A stretch of DNA of 5,555 bases from an uncultured Acidimicrobiia bacterium (GCA_937900165.1 CALCCX010000281.1:1-5555), one strand, 5' to 3'. Shown: positions 1 to 5,555, counted from the stretch's first letter. The notes: a model not told the origin generated them from the letters alone. A program made the numbers and translations.

Positions 1-31
1 TTACTGGCAGTGGTTCTATGTTGTTTTTTTT
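1..31. other. Non-genomic read-through noise beyond the adapter
   Basis: This short stretch lies outside the P5 end of the adapter that follows. Read on the minus strand it begins with a run of eight A residues directly after the adapter end (bases 31 to 24), then a short mixed sequence. Runs of A followed by low-quality calls are what a sequencer typically produces after reading through a short insert and its whole adapter. It should not be treated as genome sequence. The link to read-through is an inference from position and composition. Confidence 0.8.
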
Positions 32-89
32 AATGATACGGCGACCACCGAGATCTACACTCTTTCCCTACGCGACGCTCTTCCGATCT
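32..89 (+). other. Illumina P5/TruSeq universal adapter (contamination)
   Basis: The segment begins AATGATACGGCGACCACCGA and ends GACGCTCTTCCGATCT. Over its 58 bases it matches the Illumina TruSeq universal (P5) adapter, recalled from memory, with one difference: G at base 72 where the adapter has A. Translations of this adapter are well-known contaminants of protein databases. The plus-strand reading contains LMIRRPPRSTLFPY and the minus-strand reading contains EERRVGKECRSRWSPYH, both visible here. The adapter joins the insert at base 90, so genomic sequence starts there. Confidence 0.98.
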
Positions 90-674
90 CAGTTCTTCGG
101 TGAGATAGCGTTGGATCGTCGGGCCGACAATGGCGACCAACTCGTCGATCCCGGGCTCGGCCAGCTCTGGCACTTCGAGAATGGTCCTTGCGAACACCAG
201 CCCGATGAGATGGCTACCGCACAGCGCCAGGCGACGCCTCGGCTGGGTTGCATCAAGGTGGCGCTCGGCGGTTGTCAGGAACCCCTGCTCGATGAACTCC
301 CTCAGCATGCGAGCCGCCTCCTCGTTGGTGGCCGCGGCCCTGATGAGCGAGACCGCCGGCGAGCCGGGGATGGCCACCAGAGAGAGGTAGAACCGGGTGA
401 GCCTCTCACCCATCTCCTCGGGCGGTCCGGTGAAGATGGGCTCCAGCATCGCTTCTGGATCCGGCAACTCGTGAGCGGCCGCAAACAGCGATGCCTTGGT
501 TCCGAAATGGTGATGGACGAGAGCGGGATCGACTGCCGCTCTGCGGGCGATGGTACGGATGGTGGCCCGGTCGAAGCCGACTTTCCCAAAGGTGTGGCGG
601 GCAGCTTCCAGAATCTGTTGGCGGGTGACGTCGGCGCTGCCGGGGCGGCGCCCGGGAGGACGGGCGGTGCTCAC
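90..674 (-). CDS. TetR/AcrR-family transcriptional regulator, 3' end truncated by adapter
   Basis: This is a DNA-binding regulator, probably the local repressor of the exporter operon that it ends. The native part is 195 residues. An N-terminal helix-turn-helix domain covers about residues 17-63, with the typical TetR pattern RQQILEAARHTFGKVGFDRA, then TIRTIARRAAVDPALVHHHF and GTKASLFAAA. The remaining helical region (about 75-195) is the ligand-binding and dimerisation domain and looks like the TetR_C_16-like group. The GTG start at 674 overlaps the TGA stop of the upstream ATPase as GTGA. No clear Shine-Dalgarno is visible, which fits translational coupling. The native sequence stops at Leu195 (bases 90-92). 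The frame runs on through the adapter to a TAA at 30-32, adding 19 artefactual residues. The true C-terminus is missing, probably only a few residues given usual family length. The inducing ligand cannot be read from the sequence. Confidence 0.93.
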
Positions 675-1507
675 GAGTCGAGCAGAACCATGGTCTCATC
701 GAGCGTTGCCGGTACCTCTCGCACCTCGGCGCGGAGTTCCGCCCGGGCGAGGGCGCTTCGGACTGCACGGAGGTCGGCTCCGAGCACTCTGATGGACCGG
801 CCCGCCAGAGTGACCGGGGGCCCGGATCCGTCGAGGAGGTCGAAGGCTTCCTGCCAGCGGGGTGCCGTCACCTCGACGGCACGCAGGTCAGCGATGATGT
901 CGGTGATGGTGCCGGTCCCTGCCACTCGACCTCGCGACATGAGTACCAGCCGGTCAGCCTGCTCGGCCTCGTCCATGTAGTGGGTCGATACCAGGACCGC
1001 CACCCCGGCCTCGGCGCGGGCGCGAATCAGATTCCACAGCCTCGATCGCGCCAGTGGCGACACACCAGACGTTGGCTCATCCAACACCAGCACCTCCGGC
1101 CCATGCTGGGTCGCCGCTGCGAAGGCGACTCTGCGTTGCAGGCCGAGGGGTAGGTCGCCGACCAAGTCGTCGTTATCGAACGGTGGGGCGGCCGGCGAGC
1201 CGCCGAAGGCCTCGGCCCAGAACTCGAGATTCTCGGCGACGGTGAGATCCCGGTACAGCCCTAGGTTCTGGGGGACGTAGCCGACGCGGCGTCGCAGTTC
1301 CCGCGAGGGAGTGCCGGCCAGCACCCGGATCAGGCCAGAGGTTGGCTGGAGGAGACCGAGAATCATCCGGATGAGGGTCGTCTTTCCCGCTCCGTTGGCG
1401 CCGACCAGGCCGACGACCTCTCCGGCTGCCACGGTGAGGTCGACGTCGTCAACCGCGGTGAACGAACCGAACCGACGGATTACTCCCTGCACGTCGATGG
1501 CGGTCAT
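671..1507 (-). CDS. ABC exporter ATPase B (C-terminal-half YbhF/RbbA-like NBD)
   Basis: This 278-residue nucleotide-binding subunit would power an ABC-2 exporter on the cytoplasmic face of the membrane. Visible motifs are Walker A GANGAGKTT (36-44), Q-loop YVPQ (Gln80), Walker B EVLVLDE (138-144, catalytic Glu144) and switch His176 in STHYMDEAE. The signature is LPLGLQ (119-124) instead of LSGGQ, as I recall for the second NBD of YbhF-type proteins. The D-loop reads GVSP (148-151) instead of GVDP. Only about 38 residues separate Gln80 from the signature, so the helical subdomain is about 11 residues shorter than in ATPase A. Residues 206-278 form a small C-terminal domain ending in a TLDETMVLLDS motif like those of DrrA/YbhF relatives. 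The ATG at 1507 was chosen over an in-frame start at 1627 because it overlaps the upstream stop (ATGA), and the 40 extra residues are basic, low-complexity and antedate the domain. The degenerate signature implies a partner, most likely ATPase A. Confidence 0.93.
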   Translation of the reverse strand: MTAIDVQGVIRRFGSFTAVDDVDLTVAAGEVVGLVGANGAGKTTLIRMILGLLQPTSGLIRVLAGTPSRELRRRVGYVPQNLGLYRDLTVAENLEFWAEAFGGSPAAPPFDNDDLVGDLPLGLQRRVAFAAATQHGPEVLVLDEPTSGVSPLARSRLWNLIRARAEAGVAVLVSTHYMDEAEQADRLVLMSRGRVAGTGTITDIIADLRAVEVTAPRWQEAFDLLDGSGPPVTLAGRSIRVLGADLRAVRSALARAELRAEVREVPATLDETMVLLDS

Positions 1508-2307
1508 GGTGTCGATCCAGTGGCGATGAGCTCGGCGACGATGGCGGCGTCCTCCAGGCTGACCCGTCCGATTCCCGCCGGGCGACCATCGGGATCCCAG
1601 GCCCGCCAGCGGCGACCCCGTCGCCACGAATGTCGGGCCGGGCCGGGCTGATCGACGTCTGTGACCGTGCCGGGCATCGCCTCGACGATGGCGGCAGGCG
1701 GCCCGGCAGCCAACACCCGTCCCTCATGCAGCAGCACGACCTGTCCTGCACGTTCTGCTTCGTCCAGGTAGCTGGTGGCAAAGACAACCGCCGCGTTGGC
1801 CGCCGCCGCTCCGGCGATGAGCCGCCACAGGCCCAACCGGCTGACCGGGTCCACTCCGGTGGTCACCTCGTCCAAGACCAACAGCTCGGGCTGGGGAAGA
1901 AGCGCCATGGCAGCAGCCAGTTTGCGCCGCTGGCCGCCTGACAGCTTGCCGGCCGGCCGGTCGCCGAACTCGACCAGGTCGGTGCGGATGAGCAGATCGC
2001 GTGCCCGAGCCTGCCAGTCAGAGATCTGGTAGGCCGCGGAGATGAAATCGAGGTGCTCGTCGACGGTGAGGTCCGCGAAGATTCCCCCTTCGGCTGGGAC
2101 ATAGCCGGTGAGGCCGGGGCCGGGCAGCGACAGGGTGCCGGTGTGCCGCATCCTGATACCGGCCAGTGCCCGCAACAGGGTGCTCTTCCCCGCTCCGTCG
2201 CCACCTACCACCGCCAGCACTTCGCCGGGTGTGCACTCGACGCTCACGTCTGACAACGCCAGGGACTCGCCGTACGTGACGATGAGGTGCTGCGCTCCCC
2301 ATGTCAT
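1504..2307 (-). CDS. ABC exporter ATPase A (N-terminal-half YbhF/RbbA-like NBD)
   Basis: This 267-residue ABC ATPase is the presumed partner of ATPase B. Motifs in order are Walker A GGDGAGKST (35-43), signature LSGGQ (122-126), Walker B ELLVLDE (141-147) and D-loop GVDP (151-154). Two switch residues are replaced. The Q-loop reads YVPAEGG, with Ala72 where Gln is expected. The H-loop reads ATSYLDEAE, with Ser179 in place of His. The usual DEPT is DEVT. The C-terminal part (about 211-267) is Arg/Trp-rich (SWRRGRRWRAW) and ends in a VSLEDAAIVAEL stretch like the LED motif of this family. The ATG at 2307 overlaps the permease stop (ATGA) and follows an AAGGTGG ribosome-binding site seven bases upstream. 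An in-frame start at 2358 would lie inside the permease gene and adds no domain. It probably keeps ATP binding, but its own ATP site is likely slow or non-hydrolytic. Confidence 0.93.
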   Translation of the reverse strand: MTWGAQHLIVTYGESLALSDVSVECTPGEVLAVVGGDGAGKSTLLRALAGIRMRHTGTLSLPGPGLTGYVPAEGGIFADLTVDEHLDFISAAYQISDWQARARDLLIRTDLVEFGDRPAGKLSGGQRRKLAAAMALLPQPELLVLDEVTTGVDPVSRLGLWRLIAGAAAANAAVVFATSYLDEAERAGQVVLLHEGRVLAAGPPAAIVEAMPGTVTDVDQPGPARHSWRRGRRWRAWDPDGRPAGIGRVSLEDAAIVAELIATGSTP

Positions 2308-3329
2308 GAAGTTGCCACCTTGGCCGTCTTGGGCGCAACTTCCTGGCGAAATCGCCATACCGCCAGGCCGAACACAGCTACCGCCATGAGCGCCAGGACC
2401 ACGAGCGGGGGGAGCAGGGCGCCGAACGATGAGGCCTTGAGGAAGATACCGCGCATGGCCTGCACGAAGTACGTGAGAGGCAGGAGATACCCGATCCAGC
2501 GTACCCCCGCGGCCATCGACTCGAGCGGGAAGATCATGCCAGACAGCATCACCTGGGGGAGGAGCACCATGATCGCCAGTTGGATCGCCTCGCCCTGGCT
2601 TCGACTGACCGTGGATATGAGCACTCCGAAGCCGAGCACGACGAACAAGTAGATGAGTCCGAATACGGCGAACAGGAACAACGATCCGCGAAACGGCACA
2701 TCGAAGATGACGATCCCGGCCAGGGTGATGATCACCATGTCGACGAGGGCGACGACGAAGTAGGGAGAGATCTTTCCCACGATGACGTCGACGGGCTTGA
2801 GCGGAGTGACCGCCAGTTGTTCGAGCGTCCCCTGTTCTCGCTCGCGCACCACGCCGAGGCTGGTGATCACGGTGCCGATGAACAAGAGGATGAGACCGAT
2901 CAGGGAGGGCACCATGACCGCCGCCGTGTTGAGGTCTGGATTGAACAAGATCTCACTTTCCAACCCGGCGGGCAGCGACTCGCCTCGTCGCAGCGCCGAC
3001 TGGGCAACGAACAACTCCGTTCCGTCGACGTAGATCTTCGGTGCGGCGCCGGTGACGATCGCCACCGCCGCTTCCGAATCGGCCAGCATCGCCCGAGCCT
3101 CGTCGTCTGTCCCCGCCGGGTCCAGTTTCACCACAGTGAACGCCCCGCCAAGCTGCGAGGCAACCACCTCTGCATCCGGGCCCAGCACGGCGGTTTCGAT
3201 TGTGGCCACGTCGAAGCGAGCGGCGTATCCGAAGATGATCAGCATCATGAGGGGAAGTCCGACCATGAGCGCCACGGTGCGCCGGTCGCGGCGCATCTGT
3301 CGAAATTCCTTCAGGATCATCGCCTTCAC
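2304..3329 (-). CDS. ABC-2 type permease (YbhR/YbhS-like), exporter membrane subunit
   Basis: This 341-residue integral membrane protein forms the transport path of the exporter. The layout is typical of the larger ABC-2 permeases. There is one N-terminal membrane helix (about 18-36), then an extracytoplasmic domain (about 37-134). Five more helices follow at about 137-160, 190-209, 216-240, 251-269 and 303-325. After the second helix comes VREREQGTLEQLAVTPL (161-177), the conserved cytoplasmic segment that contacts the ATPases. RWIGYLLPLTYFVQAMRGIF (277-296) is the conserved C-terminal region. The start is GTG at 3329. It has a GAGG Shine-Dalgarno (3338-3335) five bases upstream, whereas the ATG at residue 4 would sit too far away. 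It is the first gene of the operon and the only permease here, so it probably forms a homodimer over the ATPase A/B pair. Related systems export drugs, ions or lipids. The substrate is unknown. Confidence 0.93.
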   Translation of the reverse strand: MKAMILKEFRQMRRDRRTVALMVGLPLMMLIIFGYAARFDVATIETAVLGPDAEVVASQLGGAFTVVKLDPAGTDDEARAMLADSEAAVAIVTGAAPKIYVDGTELFVAQSALRRGESLPAGLESEILFNPDLNTAAVMVPSLIGLILLFIGTVITSLGVVREREQGTLEQLAVTPLKPVDVIVGKISPYFVVALVDMVIITLAGIVIFDVPFRGSLFLFAVFGLIYLFVVLGFGVLISTVSRSQGEAIQLAIMVLLPQVMLSGMIFPLESMAAGVRWIGYLLPLTYFVQAMRGIFLKASSFGALLPPLVVLALMAVAVFGLAVWRFRQEVAPKTAKVATS

Positions 3330-3338
3330 CGGAGCCTC
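3330..3338 (-). promoter_or_regulatory. Ribosome-binding site of the permease (GTG start)
   Basis: On the minus strand TGAGG/GAGG (3338-3335) precedes the GTG codon at 3329 by five bases, an ideal distance. The alternative ATG at 3320 would be 14 bases away. The site overlaps the left edge of the 3337-3360 palindrome, so a protein bound there, or the folded RNA, could affect initiation. Confidence 0.6.
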
Positions 3339-3360
3339 AATTCATCGGGTGTTGAATTAA
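3337..3360. promoter_or_regulatory. Candidate TetR operator: 24-bp imperfect palindrome
   Basis: Plus-strand arms are TCAATTCATC (3337-3346) and GTTGAATTAA (3351-3360), separated by GGGT. Eight of ten positions are complementary. The element is AT-rich inside GC-rich surroundings, lies 7 bases upstream of the permease start and overlaps its ribosome-binding site. Size, symmetry and position fit an operator for the TetR-family protein encoded at the end of the same operon. That pairing is an inference. TetR-family operators are commonly palindromes of this length between promoter and first gene. Confidence 0.55.
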
Positions 3361-3361
3361 T

Positions 3362-3367
3362 ACCCTA
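3362..3367 (-). promoter_or_regulatory. Possible -10 element of the exporter operon
   Basis: On the minus strand TAGGGT (3367-3362) fits the loose actinobacterial TANNNT pattern and sits directly upstream of the palindrome. This would place the transcription start inside the palindrome, as expected for a repressor site. No convincing -35 hexamer is visible at 16-19 bases, so this is a weak call. TATTAA (3362-3357) is an alternative. Confidence 0.3.
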
Positions 3368-3819
3368 CACACCTGAAACCCACGCGGGCGACCGCTCCGA
3401 GGTTCGCTCAGACCAGGCAAACGGCTCGCCGCCCACCTCGAAGCAGGCACATGAGCTGGAGTCGTCCAGGAGCGCCGGCCAGGATCATCCGGCTCGTCGG
3501 AGCCGACTCGCCGATCAACACGACGAACGGGCCATCGACACGACGCGACATGAGCCGCGAAACCCCCTCGCAGGTGCGTATACGACTAATCGAACCCGAC
3601 CAGCCCGAGGAGGCGACCCGGCACTCCGACCAGCAACCGGCCACAAAGAAAACTACGAGGCCGACGCGGTAACACTCATACGTCACATCGCAGGACGTGA
3701 CCACCTTGATCCGCCGACGTATCCGCCAGACTCCTGCGCAGGTGTCGGTACGTGCGCATCCACTGGCGTCATCGTAGGGCTCGCGCGATGGAAGCACCGG
3801 TCGACGCATGGTCCACCGC
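3368..3819. other. Gene-free intergenic stretch with short palindromes
   Basis: I see no convincing gene. The longest minus-strand reading frame (3809-3408, 133 codons) is rich in Arg and Cys and has no recognisable motif. Short symmetric elements occur. A perfect 6-bp stem CGGCTC/GAGCCG with loop GTCG lies at 3490-3505. CGTATACG lies at 3577-3584, GTCAC/GTGAC at 3682-3701 and CCTGCGCAGG at 3733-3742. CGCCAG/CTGGCG at 3724-3768 encloses two copies of TGCGCA. None is followed by a T-tract, and none forms a tRNA. The region may hold upstream regulatory sites or a decayed gene. Confidence 0.5.
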
Positions 3820-3886
3820 CCAGAACCCCCTTAGCCAAGCTCCTCGATGTTGTGGGCCTGGCTTACAAGACCAATCAGGGTTCTGG
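3820..3886. repeat. Nested inverted repeat at the 3' end of the beta-propeller gene
   Basis: An outer perfect 9-bp inverted repeat pairs CCAGAACCC (3820-3828) with GGGTTCTGG (3878-3886). Inside it, TTAGCCAAG (3831-3839) pairs with CCTGGCTTA (3857-3865) at seven of nine positions. The right outer arm overlaps the last codons of the leftward gene (stop 3877-3875). In the transcript this would form a long two-part stem at the 3' end. No U-tract follows, so it is not a textbook intrinsic terminator. It could protect the mRNA end or assist termination. Confidence 0.45.
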
Positions 3887-5555
3887 CAGGAGCAGCTCCA
3901 CTGATCCACGGAGGGTCGCTGGACCTTGTCGGCTGTCACCCATGAGTAGGAGATTGCCGACCTCGTCGACTGCGACATTGACCGCTTCGAAGAATGGAGG
4001 AAGATCGGGTATTCGTTCGAGGTCCAGTAGTTCGGTCCGCCCGGACTCTGAGACGTAGTACACGAGACCATACCTCCCGGCCTCGTCGGTGACGACGACG
4101 ACGTGGCCGCCTCCAACGCCGACACTGTCCGAGATGATGAGCGGCGAGTGATTGTTGAGTTTGACTGTCTGCGCCACTCTCTCGAAGTCATCAGTCAACC
4201 ACACCTTCGGTCCGCCGTAGGTGTGACCGGCTACAGCAAGCTGGTCGCCGTTGACGCTGCATGAGGTCGCGTTATCCATGGCAGGGAATTTCTCCTGAGG
4301 GACGACACTCCAGTTCCGCCCGTCGGTGCTGAACCAGACCCGACCCTCGTCGAACTGGTCTTTGCCGAGCGCCACGATGAGATCGCCGAGAACACAGACG
4401 TCTTCGAACCGCGTTGCTCCCGCCACCATGTACCGTCCCTCGAGAGTTGTCCACTCGCGGCCATCTTCAGACGAGGCCAGAATCGCCGCACCGTCGTCCC
4501 TCGCCTCGCCTGCTGCGACAATGATTTCGCCGTTCGAGACCGCCGCGCCGACGACCATCGCCCCGAGGCCGTCGTCTGGCAGAGCGTCGAACGATTCGTC
4601 ACCTGTTCCGCGAAAGACCCGCGTTTCTGTACCGACCTCACCACTGTCCGATAACCATCCGAACGCGTGGAGATAGTCCTGGTGCGACAGTGGCTCGCTG
4701 AGATATGGGGAACCACGCTCCACCTCCAACTCCGACCAACCGGCCTCGTTCAGAATCAAGGCAGCACCGGACGACACCGGCAGCGGTCCTTCGGTCCATT
4801 CGTTGACGGAGCCGACCCCCAAGGTCCCGTCTGGCGTTGGGGTCGCAGCTACAACAGTGAGAGCGGGCGAACCCAGTGGGAACGGACCGGTCGCGATCCC
4901 ACTGCTCAACTCGTCCGCCCAAACGACCAAGGGTGCTTGGGGAGATGTCGAGACATACAGCACCACCGATCCCCGTGCTGCCAATCGCCAATCGGCGGGA
5001 TCGATCAATGGATCGTCCATCCAGAAGAAGAAGTCCCATTCCGTGAGGTTGTCGGAGAATCCGATGTAGGTTCCGTCGATCCGGCTGGCGACGGCTAGCC
5101 ACGTTCCATCGTCAGTGGCGATGAGATCGTTGAACGAGCCAGAAGACATGTCGAAATCGACGGCACTCGCCTCGATCCGGTCCCACGTTTCGCCCTCATC
5201 GTCGGACCGCAGCAAGGCCATCGATCCGTCGAACGCGCTGCCGGCCAGTACGAGTTCGTTGCCTGCTCTGGCGAGCACGTTGGGATTGGTCCGTTCGATT
5301 CCGACGACCGTCCGATTGTCGTCTGCGTGGTCTCTGGAGATTTCTGCCACGGACGGCCGAGACCAGTCGATGCGAATGCCGTTGAACAGGGACACGATTG
5401 AATTGTCCATGACCTCCACCTGCCAACGCATCGGAAGCTCGACCCGGTCAACGATTCCGTGATCTAGCTCCTCGGACCGTTCCCAGGTAACGCCATCAGT
5501 CGTGATGTGGGAATAGGGGAGCCAGCCGTCCGCAGTTTCGCGATGGGCAAGCATG
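3875..5555 (-). CDS. BNR/Asp-box beta-propeller-like protein, N-terminus cut by window edge
   Basis: The visible part is 559 residues from an ATG at 5554, one base from the window edge. No signal peptide, promoter or ribosome-binding site can be seen, so this Met is probably internal and the gene probably continues rightwards. The sequence is built from short beta-strand repeats with Asp-box turns. The full form SDDEGETW lies at 117-124. The shorter S/T-x-D-G-x-x-W form appears as TTDGVTW (18-24), SEDGREW (362-368) and STDGRNW (409-415). A degenerate copy, SDNLTEW, lies at 167-173. Such repeats form propeller blades in sialidases, photosystem-assembly factors and many secreted bacterial proteins. 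No FRIP motif or recognisable sialidase catalytic set is visible, so enzyme activity is not supported. The acidic composition and Asp-box fold suggest a secreted or cell-surface protein. It reads in the same direction as the exporter operon but is 545 bases upstream of it, so it is probably a separate transcription unit. Confidence 0.8.
   Translation of the reverse strand, partial: MLAHRETADGWLPYSHITTDGVTWERSEELDHGIVDRVELPMRWQVEVMDNSIVSLFNGIRIDWSRPSVAEISRDHADDNRTVVGIERTNPNVLARAGNELVLAGSAFDGSMALLRSDDEGETWDRIEASAVDFDMSSGSFNDLIATDDGTWLAVASRIDGTYIGFSDNLTEWDFFFWMDDPLIDPADWRLAARGSVVLYVSTSPQAPLVVWADELSSGIATGPFPLGSPALTVVAATPTPDGTLGVGSVNEWTEGPLPVSSGAALILNEAGWSELEVERGSPYLSEPLSHQDYLHAFGWLSDSGEVGTETRVFRGTGDESFDALPDDGLGAMVVGAAVSNGEIIVAAGEARDDGAAILASSEDGREWTTLEGRYMVAGATRFEDVCVLGDLIVALGKDQFDEGRVWFSTDGRNWSVVPQEKFPAMDNATSCSVNGDQLAVAGHTYGGPKVWLTDDFERVAQTVKLNNHSPLIISDSVGVGGGHVVVVTDEAGRYGLVYYVSESGRTELLDLERIPDLPPFFEAVNVAVDEVGNLLLMGDSRQGPATLRGSVELLLPEP

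Noticed and set aside
18..980. Plus-strand open frame of 320 codons starting in the adapter
   Set aside because: Its first residues are translated adapter. The rest is antisense to the TetR and ATPase B genes, with no domain of its own.
1508..1627. Longer N-terminus for ATPase B (start at 1627)
   Set aside because: The 40 extra residues are basic and low in complexity, and they overlap the coding end of ATPase A. The ATG at 1507 gives the family-typical start and the same ATGA overlap seen at the other ATPase junction.
3561..3605. tRNA-like T-arm: CCCTCGCAGGTGCG on plus and GGGTTCGATT on minus
   Set aside because: The bases flanking either loop cannot form the 5-bp T-stem, and no anticodon arm or acceptor stem is present at the right distance.
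3408..3809. Minus-strand frame of 133 codons in the intergenic stretch
   Set aside because: It is Arg- and Cys-rich, has no family motif and has only a weak purine-rich stretch before the ATG. It could be a decayed gene but is not supported as a real one. A BLASTP hit conserved across genera would change this.
3820..3886. Nested inverted repeat as an integron attC site
   Set aside because: The ends do not match the attC R-box consensus (GTTRRRY/RYYYAAC), and no integrase or cassette array is present.
2580..4058. Long plus-strand open frame of 492 codons
   Set aside because: It is antisense to the permease and to the end of the propeller gene. It is rich in His, Asp and Arg with no recognisable motif, which is typical of a GC-rich antisense frame.
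3875..5555. Active exo-sialidase
   Set aside because: Asp boxes alone do not show sialidase activity. No FRIP motif or recognisable Arg triad context is visible in the 559 residues.
1..5555. CRISPR array, insertion sequence or phage module
   Set aside because: No regularly spaced direct repeats, transposase or integrase motifs, or terminal inverted repeats were seen on either strand.

Overview
The window reads as the end of a draft or metagenomic contig from a GC-rich, probably actinobacterial, bacterium. That assignment rests on GC-rich third codon positions, GTG starts, 4-base gene overlaps and Ala/Arg/Val-rich proteins. No gene here fixes the taxon. All credible genes lie on the minus strand, so transcription runs from right to left.

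Bases 1-89 are not genomic. Bases 32-89 match the 58-nt Illumina P5/TruSeq universal adapter with one mismatch (base 72), and bases 1-31 look like base calls past the adapter end. Genomic sequence begins at base 90, inside the 3' end of a TetR-family regulator gene, so that gene is truncated and carries a false 19-residue tail.

Bases 90-3329 form a tightly packed operon. In transcription order it holds an ABC-2 type permease (3329-2304), ABC ATPase A (2307-1504), ABC ATPase B (1507-671) and the TetR-family regulator (674 down to the adapter). Each junction is a 4-base stop/start overlap (ATGA, ATGA, GTGA). The layout resembles a split version of the YbhF/RbbA exporters, in which two nucleotide-binding domains are fused in one protein. 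The two ATPases have complementary defects. A keeps the LSGGQ signature but lacks the Q-loop Gln and switch His. B keeps Gln and His but has LPLGLQ in place of the signature. They therefore look like an obligate heterodimer with one canonical and one degenerate ATP site. The likely product is an exporter of unknown substrate controlled by its own TetR repressor. A 24-bp imperfect palindrome just upstream of the permease start (3337-3360) is a good candidate operator.

Bases 3330-3874 contain no convincing gene. They hold the candidate operator and promoter, several short palindromes, and a nested inverted repeat (3820-3886) at the 3' end of the next gene.

Bases 3875 to the window end encode most of a BNR/Asp-box beta-propeller-like protein of unknown function. 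It is probably cut at its N-terminus by the window edge. I see no sign of a wholly new system. The most informative points are the asymmetric ATPase pair, the candidate operator and the adapter artefact.
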